From NCBI RefSeq assembly GCF_046719735.1, contig NZ_JAUTWQ010000008.1, positions 62,001 through 126,000 of the forward strand: 64,000 nucleotides of DNA, given 5' to 3'. The position numbers and the translations under genes are program-made. Each line of letters begins with the position of its first letter. The first letter of the stretch is position 1. Positions 43,436-52,906 of the stretch are shown one piece after another. This DNA is from Halobacillus_B rhizosphaerae. Lineage in GTDB: Bacteria; Bacillota; Bacilli; Bacillales; Halobacillaceae. Below the pieces are notes generated by a model, which had not been told where the DNA came from, ran no database searches, and saw nothing but the letters and a program-made list of their open reading frames with translations.

Positions 43436-43948
43436 TTAAAAAATGGCTTCACTCTCAAACCATTCGAATTCGATTTGAGATTCAGCAGAAGTGCGACTGG
43501 TTAAAAAGAACATGGCATTCGTTCCTGGTTCTATAATTAATCGACCGTCAACTCTAAAGCCAAGCTCGGTTCTTAGTGGGCTAAGCGCCCGTGTACCTAT
43601 GACCGTTCCTCCTGAAAATGAACCTGAAACATGAGGGTTAAAGAAAATTTGTCCTACAGGTTTATGATTCGAGGCCAATTTCAGCACACTCACATCTGAT
43701 GATAATATAGGAGTCCCAGGGGGGTCAGCATTAACCACGAAATCTGCCTTTACTAGTTTTGTCGAAAAGTTTGTCAAAGCAAAAAAAGAGACATATAAAT
43801 TCACATGGGAATGCAGCGGATTGACAAGTTGTGCCCATGCATTTCTAGTAGAACTCGTTTTCAGTACCCCGGAAGTTCCAGCAAACAACCTTCCTTTAGT
43901 ACTTTGAAAAACAGGGTTTATAATATCTACAGTTGGCTTGATATCCAT
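43436..43948 (-). CDS. Hypothetical beta-rich protein (DUF6143-like by recall)
   Basis: 170 aa, no signal or membrane segment. 'GRLFAGTSGVLKTSSTRNAWAQLVNP' and 'GGTVIGTRALSPLRTELGFRVDGRLIIEPG' suggest a jelly-roll-like fold. I recall similar proteins annotated DUF6143 in bacilli but cannot confirm. Convergent with the PaiA-like gene. Confidence 0.55.
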   Translation of the reverse strand: MDIKPTVDIINPVFQSTKGRLFAGTSGVLKTSSTRNAWAQLVNPLHSHVNLYVSFFALTNFSTKLVKADFVVNADPPGTPILSSDVSVLKLASNHKPVGQIFFNPHVSGSFSGGTVIGTRALSPLRTELGFRVDGRLIIEPGTNAMFFLTSRTSAESQIEFEWFESEAIF

Positions 43949-44150
43949 GTAAAGTCTGCCTCCTTATAGGTCTACTTTATAACATATATATCCTTTACCT
44001 CAGTCATTATGTCTTTATTTTAAGTCTTTTGAAGATATTGGATGGGAGCATGTTTAGAAAAAAAGCTTGATATGGAGTAACCTTTTTATCTAGTATTAAT
44101 CAGTTAAATGAAAAGGATGGAAACGCGCTTATTATACAGGAGGGGACTAT

Positions 44151-44591
44151 ATGAAAAATCAAAATAGTACAGTTCAAGAAGTACTTGAAATTTACAAGAA
44201 TGCCGTGCAAGAGAGAAATGTTGAAAAATTTATGGCCGCCTACGCTTCTGACATCCACATTTATGATTGCTGGGGAAGCTGGGAATGTAAAGGGAAGGAC
44301 TCATGGAGAGAAAATGTAGCCGCTTGGTTTAACGGTCTAAAGGAAGAGGATGAGGTGCTTCAAGTAGAATTTACTGATCTAGATATTGAAGAAGGCGTGA
44401 ATATCGGATTTGCCTATTGTGATGTTACTTACGCCGCTTACCCTAATGGATCAGAAGAGAAGCTTCGCCAAATGACAAATCGCTTTACATTCTGCTTGAA
44501 AAAGGCAGACGACTCTTGGCTTATTACCCATGAGCACTCTTCTTTGCCTATCAATATGGAAAATGGAAAGGGTATGTTCAATCTCAAGTAA
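44151..44591 (+). CDS. SnoaL/NTF2-like protein
   Basis: 146 aa. 'QEVLEIYKNAVQERNVEKFMAAYASDIHIYDCWG' and 'RFTFCLKKADDSWLITHEHSS' match the NTF2-like SnoaL/ketosteroid-isomerase-like fold. AGGAGGGG precedes the ATG. Ligand unknown. A second family member is at 55005-55511. Confidence 0.78.
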   Translation: MKNQNSTVQEVLEIYKNAVQERNVEKFMAAYASDIHIYDCWGSWECKGKDSWRENVAAWFNGLKEEDEVLQVEFTDLDIEEGVNIGFAYCDVTYAAYPNGSEEKLRQMTNRFTFCLKKADDSWLITHEHSSLPINMENGKGMFNLK

Positions 44592-44743
44592 GGGGAGAAG
44601 TGGAAACAGAATAAAATGAGTTTCAATCAAAGATTGTTTTGCTCTCTTGGTTAGAAATCAAACCTGGACCTATGGAGCAACAGGATAGTTTATTTACATG
44701 CATTTTTGATGCAGAAACAAACTCTGCAATGGGACTTTTGTGA

Positions 44744-44780
44744 AAAAAAGGTGCAATCCAACTGTGATTGCACCTTTTTT
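44744..44780. terminator. Bidirectional terminator
   Basis: AAAAAAGGTGCAATC / GATTGCACCTTTTTT with loop CAACTGT, between convergent genes. Confidence 0.88.
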
Positions 44781-45144
44781 AATATACCTTCTTCAAAAGC
44801 TCAACAACCTCTTCTAAAGTCAGACCAAAAGATTTGTAATAAGATATGTCCATAGCCATCTGCTTTTCGACCATTTCGTTACGCTTTTGAAGAATGTCCT
44901 CATCTGAAAGTTCGGCTGCGAAGCATCCTTTTCCTGTTACAGTATAGATCAAACCACATCGTTCAAGCTCTTCCCAAGCTTTTTTTATGGTTATGATGCT
45001 AACACGCAGCTCCTTGGCTGCTTGCCGTATGGAAGGTAGGCTATAGCCTTTTTCAATTTCACCCTTGAGAATTTGAGCACTGATTTGTTCAAAAAGCTGT
45101 TGATAGATCGGTTTTTCAGATGTATTAGAAATTGCTATATTCAT
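44779..45144 (-). CDS. GntR-family regulator, YtrA subfamily
   Basis: 121 aa. 'PIYQQLFEQISAQILKGEIEKGYSLPSIRQAAKELRVSIITIKKAWEELERCGLI' is a YtrA/YhcF winged helix with a short C-terminal dimerisation tail. It is the last gene of an ABC operon rather than the first, with a TAATG overlap to the permease. It probably represses that operon through the palindrome at 46665-46685. Confidence 0.88.
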   Translation of the reverse strand: MNIAISNTSEKPIYQQLFEQISAQILKGEIEKGYSLPSIRQAAKELRVSIITIKKAWEELERCGLIYTVTGKGCFAAELSDEDILQKRNEMVEKQMAMDISYYKSFGLTLEEVVELLKKVY

Positions 45145-45797
45145 TAGATATCCACTTTCTTAAATTGTTTGATGGCAATATGATAAGCAATGATCGTAAA
45201 TACTGCAAATAGTGCCATTCCTGTGAACAGGATAGGTAAGTGAATGGCTAAATTATCAGAACCACTGCCTTTAAATAGGTCATACAACATAGAATTTTTA
45301 ATTCCTAACCATTCTGAACCTCCTGCAAATAGCATAGCACCCGTAATGGCAGCTATGATGGGAGCCCCATATTTATAGGCGGTCTTAAAATACATAGATA
45401 TGAATATTAAATTGAAGATGGCCAGCATGATAAATCCCAGCCCCCAGAAACCTACAGTTGGGCCAAAAAAATAGTAGTTCATATTAGGATATACGTGAGT
45501 ATTAATGATGCCGAAGATAACGGCTATTACAATATGCAATAATTCCAGGATGACAATAACCGCTATTTTCGATTTTACAATATCCTTTTTAGTGACAGGC
45601 ATCATAAACGAAAACAATAAATCATTCTGTGATTTATAAGTTCCGCACATATTAGGGACAGTTATCCAGCAAAAGTACAGAAGGACAATGAAGTATAACC
45701 ATCCTGGAATTAACATGAGCGCTCCAGTCAATAGGGGTAATATATAGAAGAAAGGACTTACACCCAGCTTGAGTTCTTTCATAAGTAAGTTATACAT
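45144..45797 (-). CDS. ABC-2 type permease (YtrC/D-like)
   Basis: 217 aa, six helices. 'SFMMPVTKKDIVKSKIAVIVILELL' is the usual inter-helix loop. The start overlaps the ATPase stop by 8 bp. Works with the ATPase and is controlled by the GntR regulator downstream. Confidence 0.78.
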   Translation of the reverse strand: MYNLLMKELKLGVSPFFYILPLLTGALMLIPGWLYFIVLLYFCWITVPNMCGTYKSQNDLLFSFMMPVTKKDIVKSKIAVIVILELLHIVIAVIFGIINTHVYPNMNYYFFGPTVGFWGLGFIMLAIFNLIFISMYFKTAYKYGAPIIAAITGAMLFAGGSEWLGIKNSMLYDLFKGSGSDNLAIHLPILFTGMALFAVFTIIAYHIAIKQFKKVDI

Positions 45798-46644
45798 ACA
45801 TATCCTCCCTTTTTGAAAAATAGATCATGATCTCTTCAAGATTAGGACGTACGGAGTTTATATCTGACTTCGGATCAAAGTCTTGATCATGGATCAGTCC
45901 TGTAAAGCCAAATGAATTTTGTTTGTAGGAAATTAATTGGTCTTTCACCTTTGCGAGCTGACTATCGTCTCCACTTAACAATCGATAAGTGTTAATAAAA
46001 TCCTCTTTCTCCGAACTATTGATGATTTCTCCGTTATGGATATAGGTAATGTAATCCGCACATTTCTCTAAATCAGAAGTGATATGAGTGGAGAAAAGAA
46101 TACTAACTTCGCCTTCTTCTACCAACTCTTGAAATAACTCCAGGAGATTGTCTCTTGCTACTGGATCAAGTCCACTTGTTGGTTCATCAAGGATGAGAAG
46201 CTTGGAACCATGGGATAAAGCAAGGGCCAAATTGTATTTTACTTTCATGCCTTCTGACAATTCAGCAATTTTTTTATTTTCATCTAAATTAAATCTTTTA
46301 AGATAATTGTAGTAGGTTTCTTCCTCCCAATTCTCGTAAAAATTCTTAATCACATTCGTTACTTTCTTGATTTTGCTTCTCGTATAATAATTGACTCCGC
46401 CAAATGCATATCCAATCACCTGCTTCATTTCCAGTTCGTGTTCGATAAAATTCTTACCCAAAGTACTAATTTCCCCACTATCAATAGTAGTCAAATTTAA
46501 AATTGATTTAATCGTGGTCGTTTTCCCTGCACCATTAGCGCCGATAAAACCCATAATATATCCTTTTTTCACTTGAAAGGAAACATCTTTTAATTGGAAA
46601 TGCTCATATTTCTTATTTAGATTTCTAACATCCAAAGCCAACAT
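45790..46644 (-). CDS. ABC transporter ATPase
   Basis: 284 aa from ATG 46644 (GGAG 8 nt upstream); the frame extends to 46686 without a site. Walker A GANGAGKTT, signature LSEGMKVKY, Walker B 'LLILDEPTSGLDP'. First gene of the operon. Resembles the YtrB/YhcH-type ATPases linked to cell-wall-antibiotic response. Confidence 0.85.
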   Translation of the reverse strand: MLALDVRNLNKKYEHFQLKDVSFQVKKGYIMGFIGANGAGKTTTIKSILNLTTIDSGEISTLGKNFIEHELEMKQVIGYAFGGVNYYTRSKIKKVTNVIKNFYENWEEETYYNYLKRFNLDENKKIAELSEGMKVKYNLALALSHGSKLLILDEPTSGLDPVARDNLLELFQELVEEGEVSILFSTHITSDLEKCADYITYIHNGEIINSSEKEDFINTYRLLSGDDSQLAKVKDQLISYKQNSFGFTGLIHDQDFDPKSDINSVRPNLEEIMIYFSKREDMYV

Positions 46645-46664
46645 AGGAAAGCTCCTTTCTAAAC

Positions 46665-46685
46665 TGTGTATAATGTATATACACA
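46665..46685. promoter_or_regulatory. Operator palindrome for the YtrA-like regulator
   Basis: Perfect inverted repeat TGTGTATA / TATACACA with a 5-nt centre, 20 bp before the ATPase start. The TGTGTATA half-site fits YtrA-subfamily operators. Binding is inferred. Confidence 0.6.
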
Positions 46686-46961
46686 ATATACCCTCAGGAT
46701 GTGATGTATGTCAATTTATTTTTTTAACGAGGTAGGATGGGACCGAAATTTGGATAGTACAACTTGATACAAAACTTTATTGATTAGCGAATCTTAAATA
46801 TAAGATTTGCTTTTTTTGGTTTGGACAGAAATTCTTGAAGAATCAGCTTAAATAAATTTATTTAATCACAATCTACCTTTTATTTTTAATAATGTTAAAA
46901 TTATGTTTAACTTTATTCAATCGTGTGGTAATATATGGATGGTGAAAGGTGGAGATGACTA

Positions 46962-47270
46962 ATGGCTGGCAATTATCTGCCTAAATGGATTTTGGATCTG
47001 GATAGTGAAGATTTGGAGTTTATTAGGAAATTTGTATTGTCTTCTGGTTCCTTAAAGCAAATAGCTAAAAGTTATGAAGTATCGTATCCCACTGTCCGTA
47101 CAAGATTGGACAGATTAATTCAAAAAATTCATTTGAATCAAGATATGGAAGAAGAGGGGTTTGTTAATTTTATAAAACAGCTAGCCATCGATGACCGTAT
47201 TAGTTTAGATGAAGCGAAATTAATTATTGAGAAGTATAAAAGTGAAAAGGAGGAAGAAAAGAATGAATGA
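46962..47270 (+). CDS. DUF2089-like helix-turn-helix protein without zinc ribbon
   Basis: 102 aa. 'DSEDLEFIRKFVLSSGSLKQIAKSYEVSYPTVRTRLDRLI' aligns with the DNA-binding part of the DUF2089 protein at 20107, but the CxxC pairs are missing. It ends with a SHOCT-like helix. It heads an operon with a membrane protein and an ABC exporter and likely regulates it. Confidence 0.75.
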   Translation: MAGNYLPKWILDLDSEDLEFIRKFVLSSGSLKQIAKSYEVSYPTVRTRLDRLIQKIHLNQDMEEEGFVNFIKQLAIDDRISLDEAKLIIEKYKSEKEEEKNE

Positions 47271-47541
47271 CTTTGTGACACTTATTATTACCGTGCTTAT
47301 ACTTGGATTTCAGTATTTCTTATCTCTAAGGAACAGTGTGTATTGGGGTGGAATAATCCCAGCGATAACCGTTCTTGTAATGGCTTATCTCGTCATAACT
47401 GGGAAAAGTGATTTGCTTAGATCTTTGCTAATCACAGGAGTAGGTCTGCTATTCATGGCTGCAGAATGGAGGAGGGGGAGAGAAGAACTGCAAAAGAAAA
47501 AGAATAAAGAATTAAATAAAATGAGAACCCAAGATCTTTAA
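47263..47541 (+). CDS. Membrane protein of the DUF2089-ABC operon
   Basis: 92 aa from ATG 47263 (AAGGAGG 9 nt upstream, 8-bp overlap with the regulator). Helices about 5-22, 26-45 and 54-68, then a strongly basic/Glu coiled tail. Unknown accessory role. Confidence 0.65.
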   Translation: MNDFVTLIITVLILGFQYFLSLRNSVYWGGIIPAITVLVMAYLVITGKSDLLRSLLITGVGLLFMAAEWRRGREELQKKKNKELNKMRTQDL

Positions 47542-47568
47542 CCTACATAGTAAAAGGTGGTAGTAAGG

Positions 47569-48258
47569 ATGTTTCCAATATGTTTAAGAGAGTTTAAGAG
47601 TTTATTTAAAAGCATACGTTCGATCATCATCATTATTGTACTTTTCAGTGTAACTATAGGGGCAGCCAAGCTTATTAGTAATTTTGAAACTCAATTGAGA
47701 GAACTCGGTTTAGGTAATGATACATATGCAGCGGCATTAATGATCCTTCTATTTATAGCTGGTCCTCTTTTCGTAACCAGTTTAGCTAACAGTGTCGTAA
47801 ACAAGGAGGTTACATCTAGAACGATAAGATTTTTGGCTACTAAAACCTTAAGAAAAGATATAATTCTTGGGAAATTTTTGGGCCATCTTCTTTTCTGGTC
47901 TATTTGCTTAGTATCAGCTGTACTTCTAATGTTCCCTTTTTCGCACACTTTTTATTTTTCTGAGCTGGTCCAATTCATAGTGTTTGTTTCCTATTTCATA
48001 GGATTGACTGTTTTACTATCCACTACAATGAATAGTCCATCTTTGACTATGTTTTTAGGTATTACCATTTCCATAGCTTTACCTATACTAGGATTATGGA
48101 GTTTGGCCACAGAAAATATATTCGTTAAAGGGATCAGTTATATCACTCCCTACTTTTATTACTCTCAGGATCAAACCTATTTCTCTTACATTGTGGCGCT
48201 CTTCACTTGTCTTTTCTTGCTGCTCAGCTTATTGATTTTTAGAAAGAGGGATTTGTAA
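47569..48258 (+). CDS. ABC-2 type permease
   Basis: 229 aa from ATG 47569 (AGGTGG 8 nt upstream; GTG 47557 is part of that site). Six helices, loop 'NKEVTSRTIRFLATKTLRKDIILGKFLG'. It overlaps the ATPase start (TAATG). Confidence 0.78.
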   Translation: MFPICLREFKSLFKSIRSIIIIIVLFSVTIGAAKLISNFETQLRELGLGNDTYAAALMILLFIAGPLFVTSLANSVVNKEVTSRTIRFLATKTLRKDIILGKFLGHLLFWSICLVSAVLLMFPFSHTFYFSELVQFIVFVSYFIGLTVLLSTTMNSPSLTMFLGITISIALPILGLWSLATENIFVKGISYITPYFYYSQDQTYFSYIVALFTCLFLLLSLLIFRKRDL

Positions 48259-49187
48259 TGGAAGCACTTAACACATATGGACTATCTAAAAAATTCGGCA
48301 AAAAAACTGTAGTTAACGGTATTGATCTGAAGGTTGATAAAGGGATTATATTTGGTTTCCTCGGTAAAAACGGTGCGGGTAAGTCCACTTTTATTAACAT
48401 GCTTACGGGTCTACTAGAGCCGACAAGTGGTTCTTTTGAGATTCTGGGGCATAAGGGGAACGATTTAAAAGCAGTACAGCCAAAGATGGGTGTATTACCT
48501 GATTACTCTTCCTTTTATGACGATCTTACCGCATTGGATCACCTCAAGTATTTTAGTAAGGTACTGAAACTATCTTTAACTAAAAAGGATTTAATAGACA
48601 CCTTGAAAAGAGTAGGGTTAGAAGACGCTATTCATGTAAAAACGAAGAACTTCTCCTTTGGAATGAAGAAAAAACTCGGAATTGCCCAAGCCATAATCAA
48701 TAAACCGGAAATTTTGTTTTTAGATGAGCCTACATCTGGTGTGGATGCTAATTCTATCTTAAATATACATACCTTAATTAATGAGATAGCAGCCAAGGGG
48801 ACTACAATTTTCTTAACCTCTCATAATTTAGATGAAGTTGAAAAATTGTGTGATGAAGTTGCGATAATGAATAATGGCATGGTCCAAACACAAGGAAATA
48901 TGAAGCAGTTAAGAGCCTATTATAAAAAAGATATTACGCTATATATTAAACACAGTTCTGGTCTAGAGGAACTTCAAGAAAAAATGAAGAAGGACTTGAG
49001 TGTTTGGGTGAAAGATGTGAAGTTAGGAGATACCTTTTCTGAGATTTCTATTGAAGAGGAAAATTTCATACCAGAGATCAATAAAATTTTTGTGAACAAT
49101 AATATAGATGTGTATAGACTGGAAGTGGATGAGCCATCTTTAGAAGAAATCTTTCTTAACTTGAATGAAAAGAAGCATAGTGCTTAA
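48258..49187 (+). CDS. ABC exporter ATPase
   Basis: 309 aa. Walker A GKNGAGKST, signature FSFGMKKKL (SFG instead of SGG), Walker B 'ILFLDEPTSGVDAN', H-loop region 'FLTSHNLDEVEKL', with a C-terminal extension. Fourth gene of the DUF2089 operon. Confidence 0.85.
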   Translation: MEALNTYGLSKKFGKKTVVNGIDLKVDKGIIFGFLGKNGAGKSTFINMLTGLLEPTSGSFEILGHKGNDLKAVQPKMGVLPDYSSFYDDLTALDHLKYFSKVLKLSLTKKDLIDTLKRVGLEDAIHVKTKNFSFGMKKKLGIAQAIINKPEILFLDEPTSGVDANSILNIHTLINEIAAKGTTIFLTSHNLDEVEKLCDEVAIMNNGMVQTQGNMKQLRAYYKKDITLYIKHSSGLEELQEKMKKDLSVWVKDVKLGDTFSEISIEEENFIPEINKIFVNNNIDVYRLEVDEPSLEEIFLNLNEKKHSA

Positions 49188-49267
49188 TTCCTCTTATCGG
49201 CAAAATAGAGCAGTTTCACCCTTAAGAGTTAGCAATGTCAGATACCAGTCAAAGCGGGGGATCTTAA

Positions 49268-49723
49268 ATGGAATACTATAAATATCTAAGACAATACGTG
49301 GGGCATAAGCCTATTATTTTACCTGGTTCTGTGGTTATTATGACAAATGAACAAAATGAAGTGTTATTACAAAAAAGACGCGAAGGACATTGGGGACTGC
49401 CGGGAGGTTTAATGGATTTAGCAGAAAGCTTTGAAGAAGTAGCGAAGAGAGAGGTTTATGAAGAAACAGGCTTAATCGTTGAGAATTTAAAATTACTTAA
49501 TGTATTCTCTGGCGCTGGATATTACGTGAAAGTTCCAAATGGTGACGAATTATATTCTGCCACAGCTGTTTATTATACGAACGATGTACATGGAGATTTG
49601 GTGATTGATTATAACGAATCAGAAAAAATGCAGTATTTTTCACTAAATCATCTGCCAAATGAATTATCTGATGAGCATAGAGGGTTTATTGAACAATACA
49701 TAGATTTTAAAGACTTTAGTTAA
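49268..49723 (+). CDS. NUDIX hydrolase
   Basis: 151 aa. The Nudix box 'GGLMDLAESFEEVAKREVYEETGL' starts at about 44, preceded by 'GHWGLPGG'. ADP-ribose/nucleotide pyrophosphatase type. GCGGGGG precedes the ATG. Confidence 0.88.
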   Translation: MEYYKYLRQYVGHKPIILPGSVVIMTNEQNEVLLQKRREGHWGLPGGLMDLAESFEEVAKREVYEETGLIVENLKLLNVFSGAGYYVKVPNGDELYSATAVYYTNDVHGDLVIDYNESEKMQYFSLNHLPNELSDEHRGFIEQYIDFKDFS

Positions 49724-49802
49724 AGTGAGGCAGCGGAGTGGTTAATAGAGACCTGCTCTTATGGCAAAGGTGTAGGGAAAAGTTAATAAATGAGGGATAG
49801 AA

Positions 49803-50480
49803 TTGAGTAAAAAAAGAGTGATGATTTCGGTGATTATTGGTTTAATTGCCGCTATAAGTATGATTTACATAGGTAAGAATAGAGTTAAGCAAGTGCCCCT
49901 ATATAATCATGAAGATTTTAATACGATCAACAGCAGCCAGAGTTGGGGGGAATTTAGAGAAAAACTTAAAATTTCAAAGCAATATTCAAAGATTGAATAC
50001 TTCAAATTAATAATCGATAAAAATCAAGAAATCCATTCTTTAAATCTTGAAGTAGTTGATAAGGTGGATGGAAAGTATAAAATTTATCATTATCAAAATT
50101 GCTTTTCCTGTGAACGGGAGGAGGAAAATCAAGTTTATATTAACAAGACCACATTAGATACTTGGTCACAGTACGAAGATTTGGTAACAGCAAAGGAATT
50201 TTTCTCGAAACTGGACGAATTAAAAAAAGAAAAGTTCTTCGGTAATCACGAAAATGAATTTATTTTATTAAAATCTAGTGGCAGGAATGAAGCGATGGGT
50301 CTACCTGGAGAATATTTTGTTTTAAATAATAAAAATATCAGAAAGATTGATAGAAAAGAGGATACCAGTTATCAAGGGATTAATTTGATGGTATTTAAAA
50401 ATAATACCCTTCCTAGATTTAATTCTGACAAAAAAACTGATACTGTATTTATTTCAAACTTTACAAAAGAGAAACGTTAA
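49803..50480 (+). CDS. Membrane-anchored protein, unknown
   Basis: 225 aa, TTG start with GAGGGAT about 7 nt upstream. N-terminal helix (about 6-24), then a soluble Lys/Asn-rich domain with a CxxC ('NCFSCERE'). Strongly AT-rich codons, unlike the first 24 kb. Family unknown. Confidence 0.6.
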   Translation: MSKKRVMISVIIGLIAAISMIYIGKNRVKQVPLYNHEDFNTINSSQSWGEFREKLKISKQYSKIEYFKLIIDKNQEIHSLNLEVVDKVDGKYKIYHYQNCFSCEREEENQVYINKTTLDTWSQYEDLVTAKEFFSKLDELKKEKFFGNHENEFILLKSSGRNEAMGLPGEYFVLNNKNIRKIDRKEDTSYQGINLMVFKNNTLPRFNSDKKTDTVFISNFTKEKR

Positions 50481-50486
50481 AATAAA

Positions 50487-50528
50487 CGGATAGCGAGCTT
50501 GAACACGCCCGCTATCCGTCTATTTTAT
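50487..50528. terminator. Bidirectional terminator
   Basis: ACGGATAGCG / CGCTATCCGT hairpin followed by CTATTTTATTT on the plus strand; it lies between convergent genes. Confidence 0.7.
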
Positions 50529-50531
50529 TTA

Positions 50532-52628
50532 TTATCGAATGGAGAAATCATCAATATTAATCCGTTCACCGCTCGTTCCAGAAACCATAATACGGAACCG
50601 AACAGAAGAACTTTCGTTAACAGCAATGGTTTCTTTTGTAAGCGAGCTGCTGCTCGTTGCGTAGCTTGTTACATCGGTCCATGTAGAACCTTGATTGGTT
50701 GATTTTTGTAACTTCCAAGTCGCCCCGCTATCTGAGCTGAAGTTGGCATGAGATAGAACGACTTCATTAGCGGATGGAACGTCGAAATTCATGGCAATTG
50801 ATCCTGTTGATTTTATTCGCGCGGACTGAGTGTCGTACTTCTTGTCATTCGATAGGTTCCCTAGCAACGCATTGGTGTAAGTCCATGTGCCAGAAGACGT
50901 TGTGACGTTTCCCGTGGTGTAACTGCCTTTGGTTCCTTGCTCGAAATCTTCGGTTAGAGTTACTGAAGATACGGAACCGTTATGACTTCCCAAATAAGAG
51001 AATGTGTCCCTGGCATAAGACGTCCACTGACTGTTTTGATAGGTTGAAGAGCCGGATGATACGTCGGAATTACGGACGAGAGTAACATCTTGTCCAAAGG
51101 TTGTGCCGCTTGTACCGACTTGGTCGATGGTCGAACCGTTGTGAAGTAAAGTAACAGAATCATCGCCGTTAAAAGCAATTTTTGAGTCTGCTGTATCTGT
51201 TTCATTAAGGATAGAGGAATCAGCATTTGGATTAGCGGCTACAAACACATCCCCACTGGCTAATGTGCCAGATAAATCTATTGTTCCCGTATTGGACACC
51301 TCAAGCGAATAAGCGGAAAGGTCGATCGCAGATGAAGTTCCGTTAAAGATTTCTACGGCTTTGTTGTAGCCGCTACCTTCGATATATTCAGAAACGAAAA
51401 CTTTTTCTTCCGAGGTGCCGCCTTCACCAGAAGATCCGTCCATATACCCATAGGAGCCTGGTGCGAAGGTAGAAGGATCATACCATTTGTAGCCTGGATC
51501 TGGATTCGACCATGGTTCTGATTCTGGTTCTGTAGAAGATTGTGGATCTTCCATCGCCAGCGTGTTGGTCGGTTGATCAAGTTGAAGGCCGCTCACTTGT
51601 GTAAGGTCTGTGTAGTTTTCCTGCACGGAAAGCCAATCGATCAAATTGACAAGTAAGGTGGAGTCATCTTGTTCAGTAAAACCGTCGTAGGTCGTTTTCG
51701 ATCCACCCGTTTCTTCCCGTTTATATTTTGGAGTGGAGTCTTCGACGGGAGAGGAATCTCCGATAAAGGCAGCTTTTCCGGCACCTACTTTAGAGACAGC
51801 GACAAAAGGTCCCTCTTCACGGCCGCCGCCATTGTAAACGCCTTGGTCTACGGCGTGCGACCAGCTCGCTGATGTCTGCGGGAGGTAGACGATCCCCTTT
51901 GTTTGCTCGGGATCCGTCACGGCAAGGGTGGAGCCTGCGTGCATGGCTACCGAGGAAACCCCAGACGTAATGCCAAAAGCTTGATCTGGAGTAACTATAT
52001 CATCGGCAGTTATATCGCCGATTGCATTGTAACGGAAGCGAACACCGAAATGATTCGACAGCCAATCCGTGCTTGCCACGTTGTTCATTGCTTCAGAAGA
52101 GGCTTCTTCACTGCCCATTCCTTTCGTTGGGTTTCCCCAGGCTCCTCTACGGTAACCGTTGAAAACTTCCGATGCGTCGAAGCGATTCTTGTTGCGGTCC
52201 GCATTGTAATGATCGGCGATGAAGAAAAGGCTGCCGCCGTTTTGTACGTACTGCAGCAATGCGTCTTGCTCCGATGCTTTGTAAGGAATATTTGCTTCCC
52301 CAATCACCACCACATCGTATGTACTTAAGTCACTGAGGGTAAGGGGAGAGTCCTTTCTTAATTCTTTTACATAATCGCCTTCATCGGCAAGGGCATTTCC
52401 GAAATCAGAAAAAGCGCCGTCAATAACCCAGTCGGCAGCTCCGGCGGTTTGGCCGTGAGTATTATCGAACAGAATTTTTTTGCCGCTATTGGTTCCGACA
52501 GGGGAAAGGGAAGGAGCGGGATCGCTTGGTCCTTCAGCATGCACCTCACTTAACGGTGCAAGGAAAATAGCAAAGAGGCTTAAAAAGACGAGACTTACAT
52601 GTGAACAGAACTTCTTCTTGTGATCCAT
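50532..52628 (-). CDS. Large secreted protein with GATase-like and lamin-tail domains
   Basis: 698 aa from ATG 52628; an earlier ATG (52640) directly abuts AGGAG. The signal peptide ends near 'SEVHAEG'. The first about 350 residues have a DUF4350/GATase-like Rossmann pattern ('YDVVVIGEANIPY', 'GGSLFFIADHYNADR', 'GKAAFIGDSSPVED'). A Pro/Ser linker precedes a lamin tail domain ('VFVSEYIEGSGYNKAVEIFNG') and a C-terminal beta-sandwich ending 'GERINIDDFSIR'. Lamin-tail domains accompany secreted nucleases; no nuclease catalytic motif was found here. Possibly surface or extracellular binding. Confidence 0.72.
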   Translation of the reverse strand: MDHKKKFCSHVSLVFLSLFAIFLAPLSEVHAEGPSDPAPSLSPVGTNSGKKILFDNTHGQTAGAADWVIDGAFSDFGNALADEGDYVKELRKDSPLTLSDLSTYDVVVIGEANIPYKASEQDALLQYVQNGGSLFFIADHYNADRNKNRFDASEVFNGYRRGAWGNPTKGMGSEEASSEAMNNVASTDWLSNHFGVRFRYNAIGDITADDIVTPDQAFGITSGVSSVAMHAGSTLAVTDPEQTKGIVYLPQTSASWSHAVDQGVYNGGGREEGPFVAVSKVGAGKAAFIGDSSPVEDSTPKYKREETGGSKTTYDGFTEQDDSTLLVNLIDWLSVQENYTDLTQVSGLQLDQPTNTLAMEDPQSSTEPESEPWSNPDPGYKWYDPSTFAPGSYGYMDGSSGEGGTSEEKVFVSEYIEGSGYNKAVEIFNGTSSAIDLSAYSLEVSNTGTIDLSGTLASGDVFVAANPNADSSILNETDTADSKIAFNGDDSVTLLHNGSTIDQVGTSGTTFGQDVTLVRNSDVSSGSSTYQNSQWTSYARDTFSYLGSHNGSVSSVTLTEDFEQGTKGSYTTGNVTTSSGTWTYTNALLGNLSNDKKYDTQSARIKSTGSIAMNFDVPSANEVVLSHANFSSDSGATWKLQKSTNQGSTWTDVTSYATSSSSLTKETIAVNESSSVRFRIMVSGTSGERINIDDFSIR

Positions 52629-52906
52629 TTCTGTAACCATCTCCTAACTGTAATAGGTTCTTCTAAATGGTAACAACCTATTATTAATGCAGAGTAAATG
52701 AGAGAAGAATTTATACCGGTTAGAGAAAATCGGTTCGATTGCACTGAATCCTTTGGATGGTTATTTTTCCAGAAAAGACCATAAGGGATTTTAGGAACAA
52801 AATCATTTATTATCCGAGATTAAAATTATTGCAACAATTACTTAAACCAGTACGTTCATGCAATTCCTAACCCTTTTGCAAGCAGCTAAAGAAGGACTTT
52901 AACAAT

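Noticed and set aside
51903..52328. 141-codon forward frame inside the secreted protein gene
   Set aside because: Antisense shadow; low-complexity Cys/His-rich translation with no site upstream.
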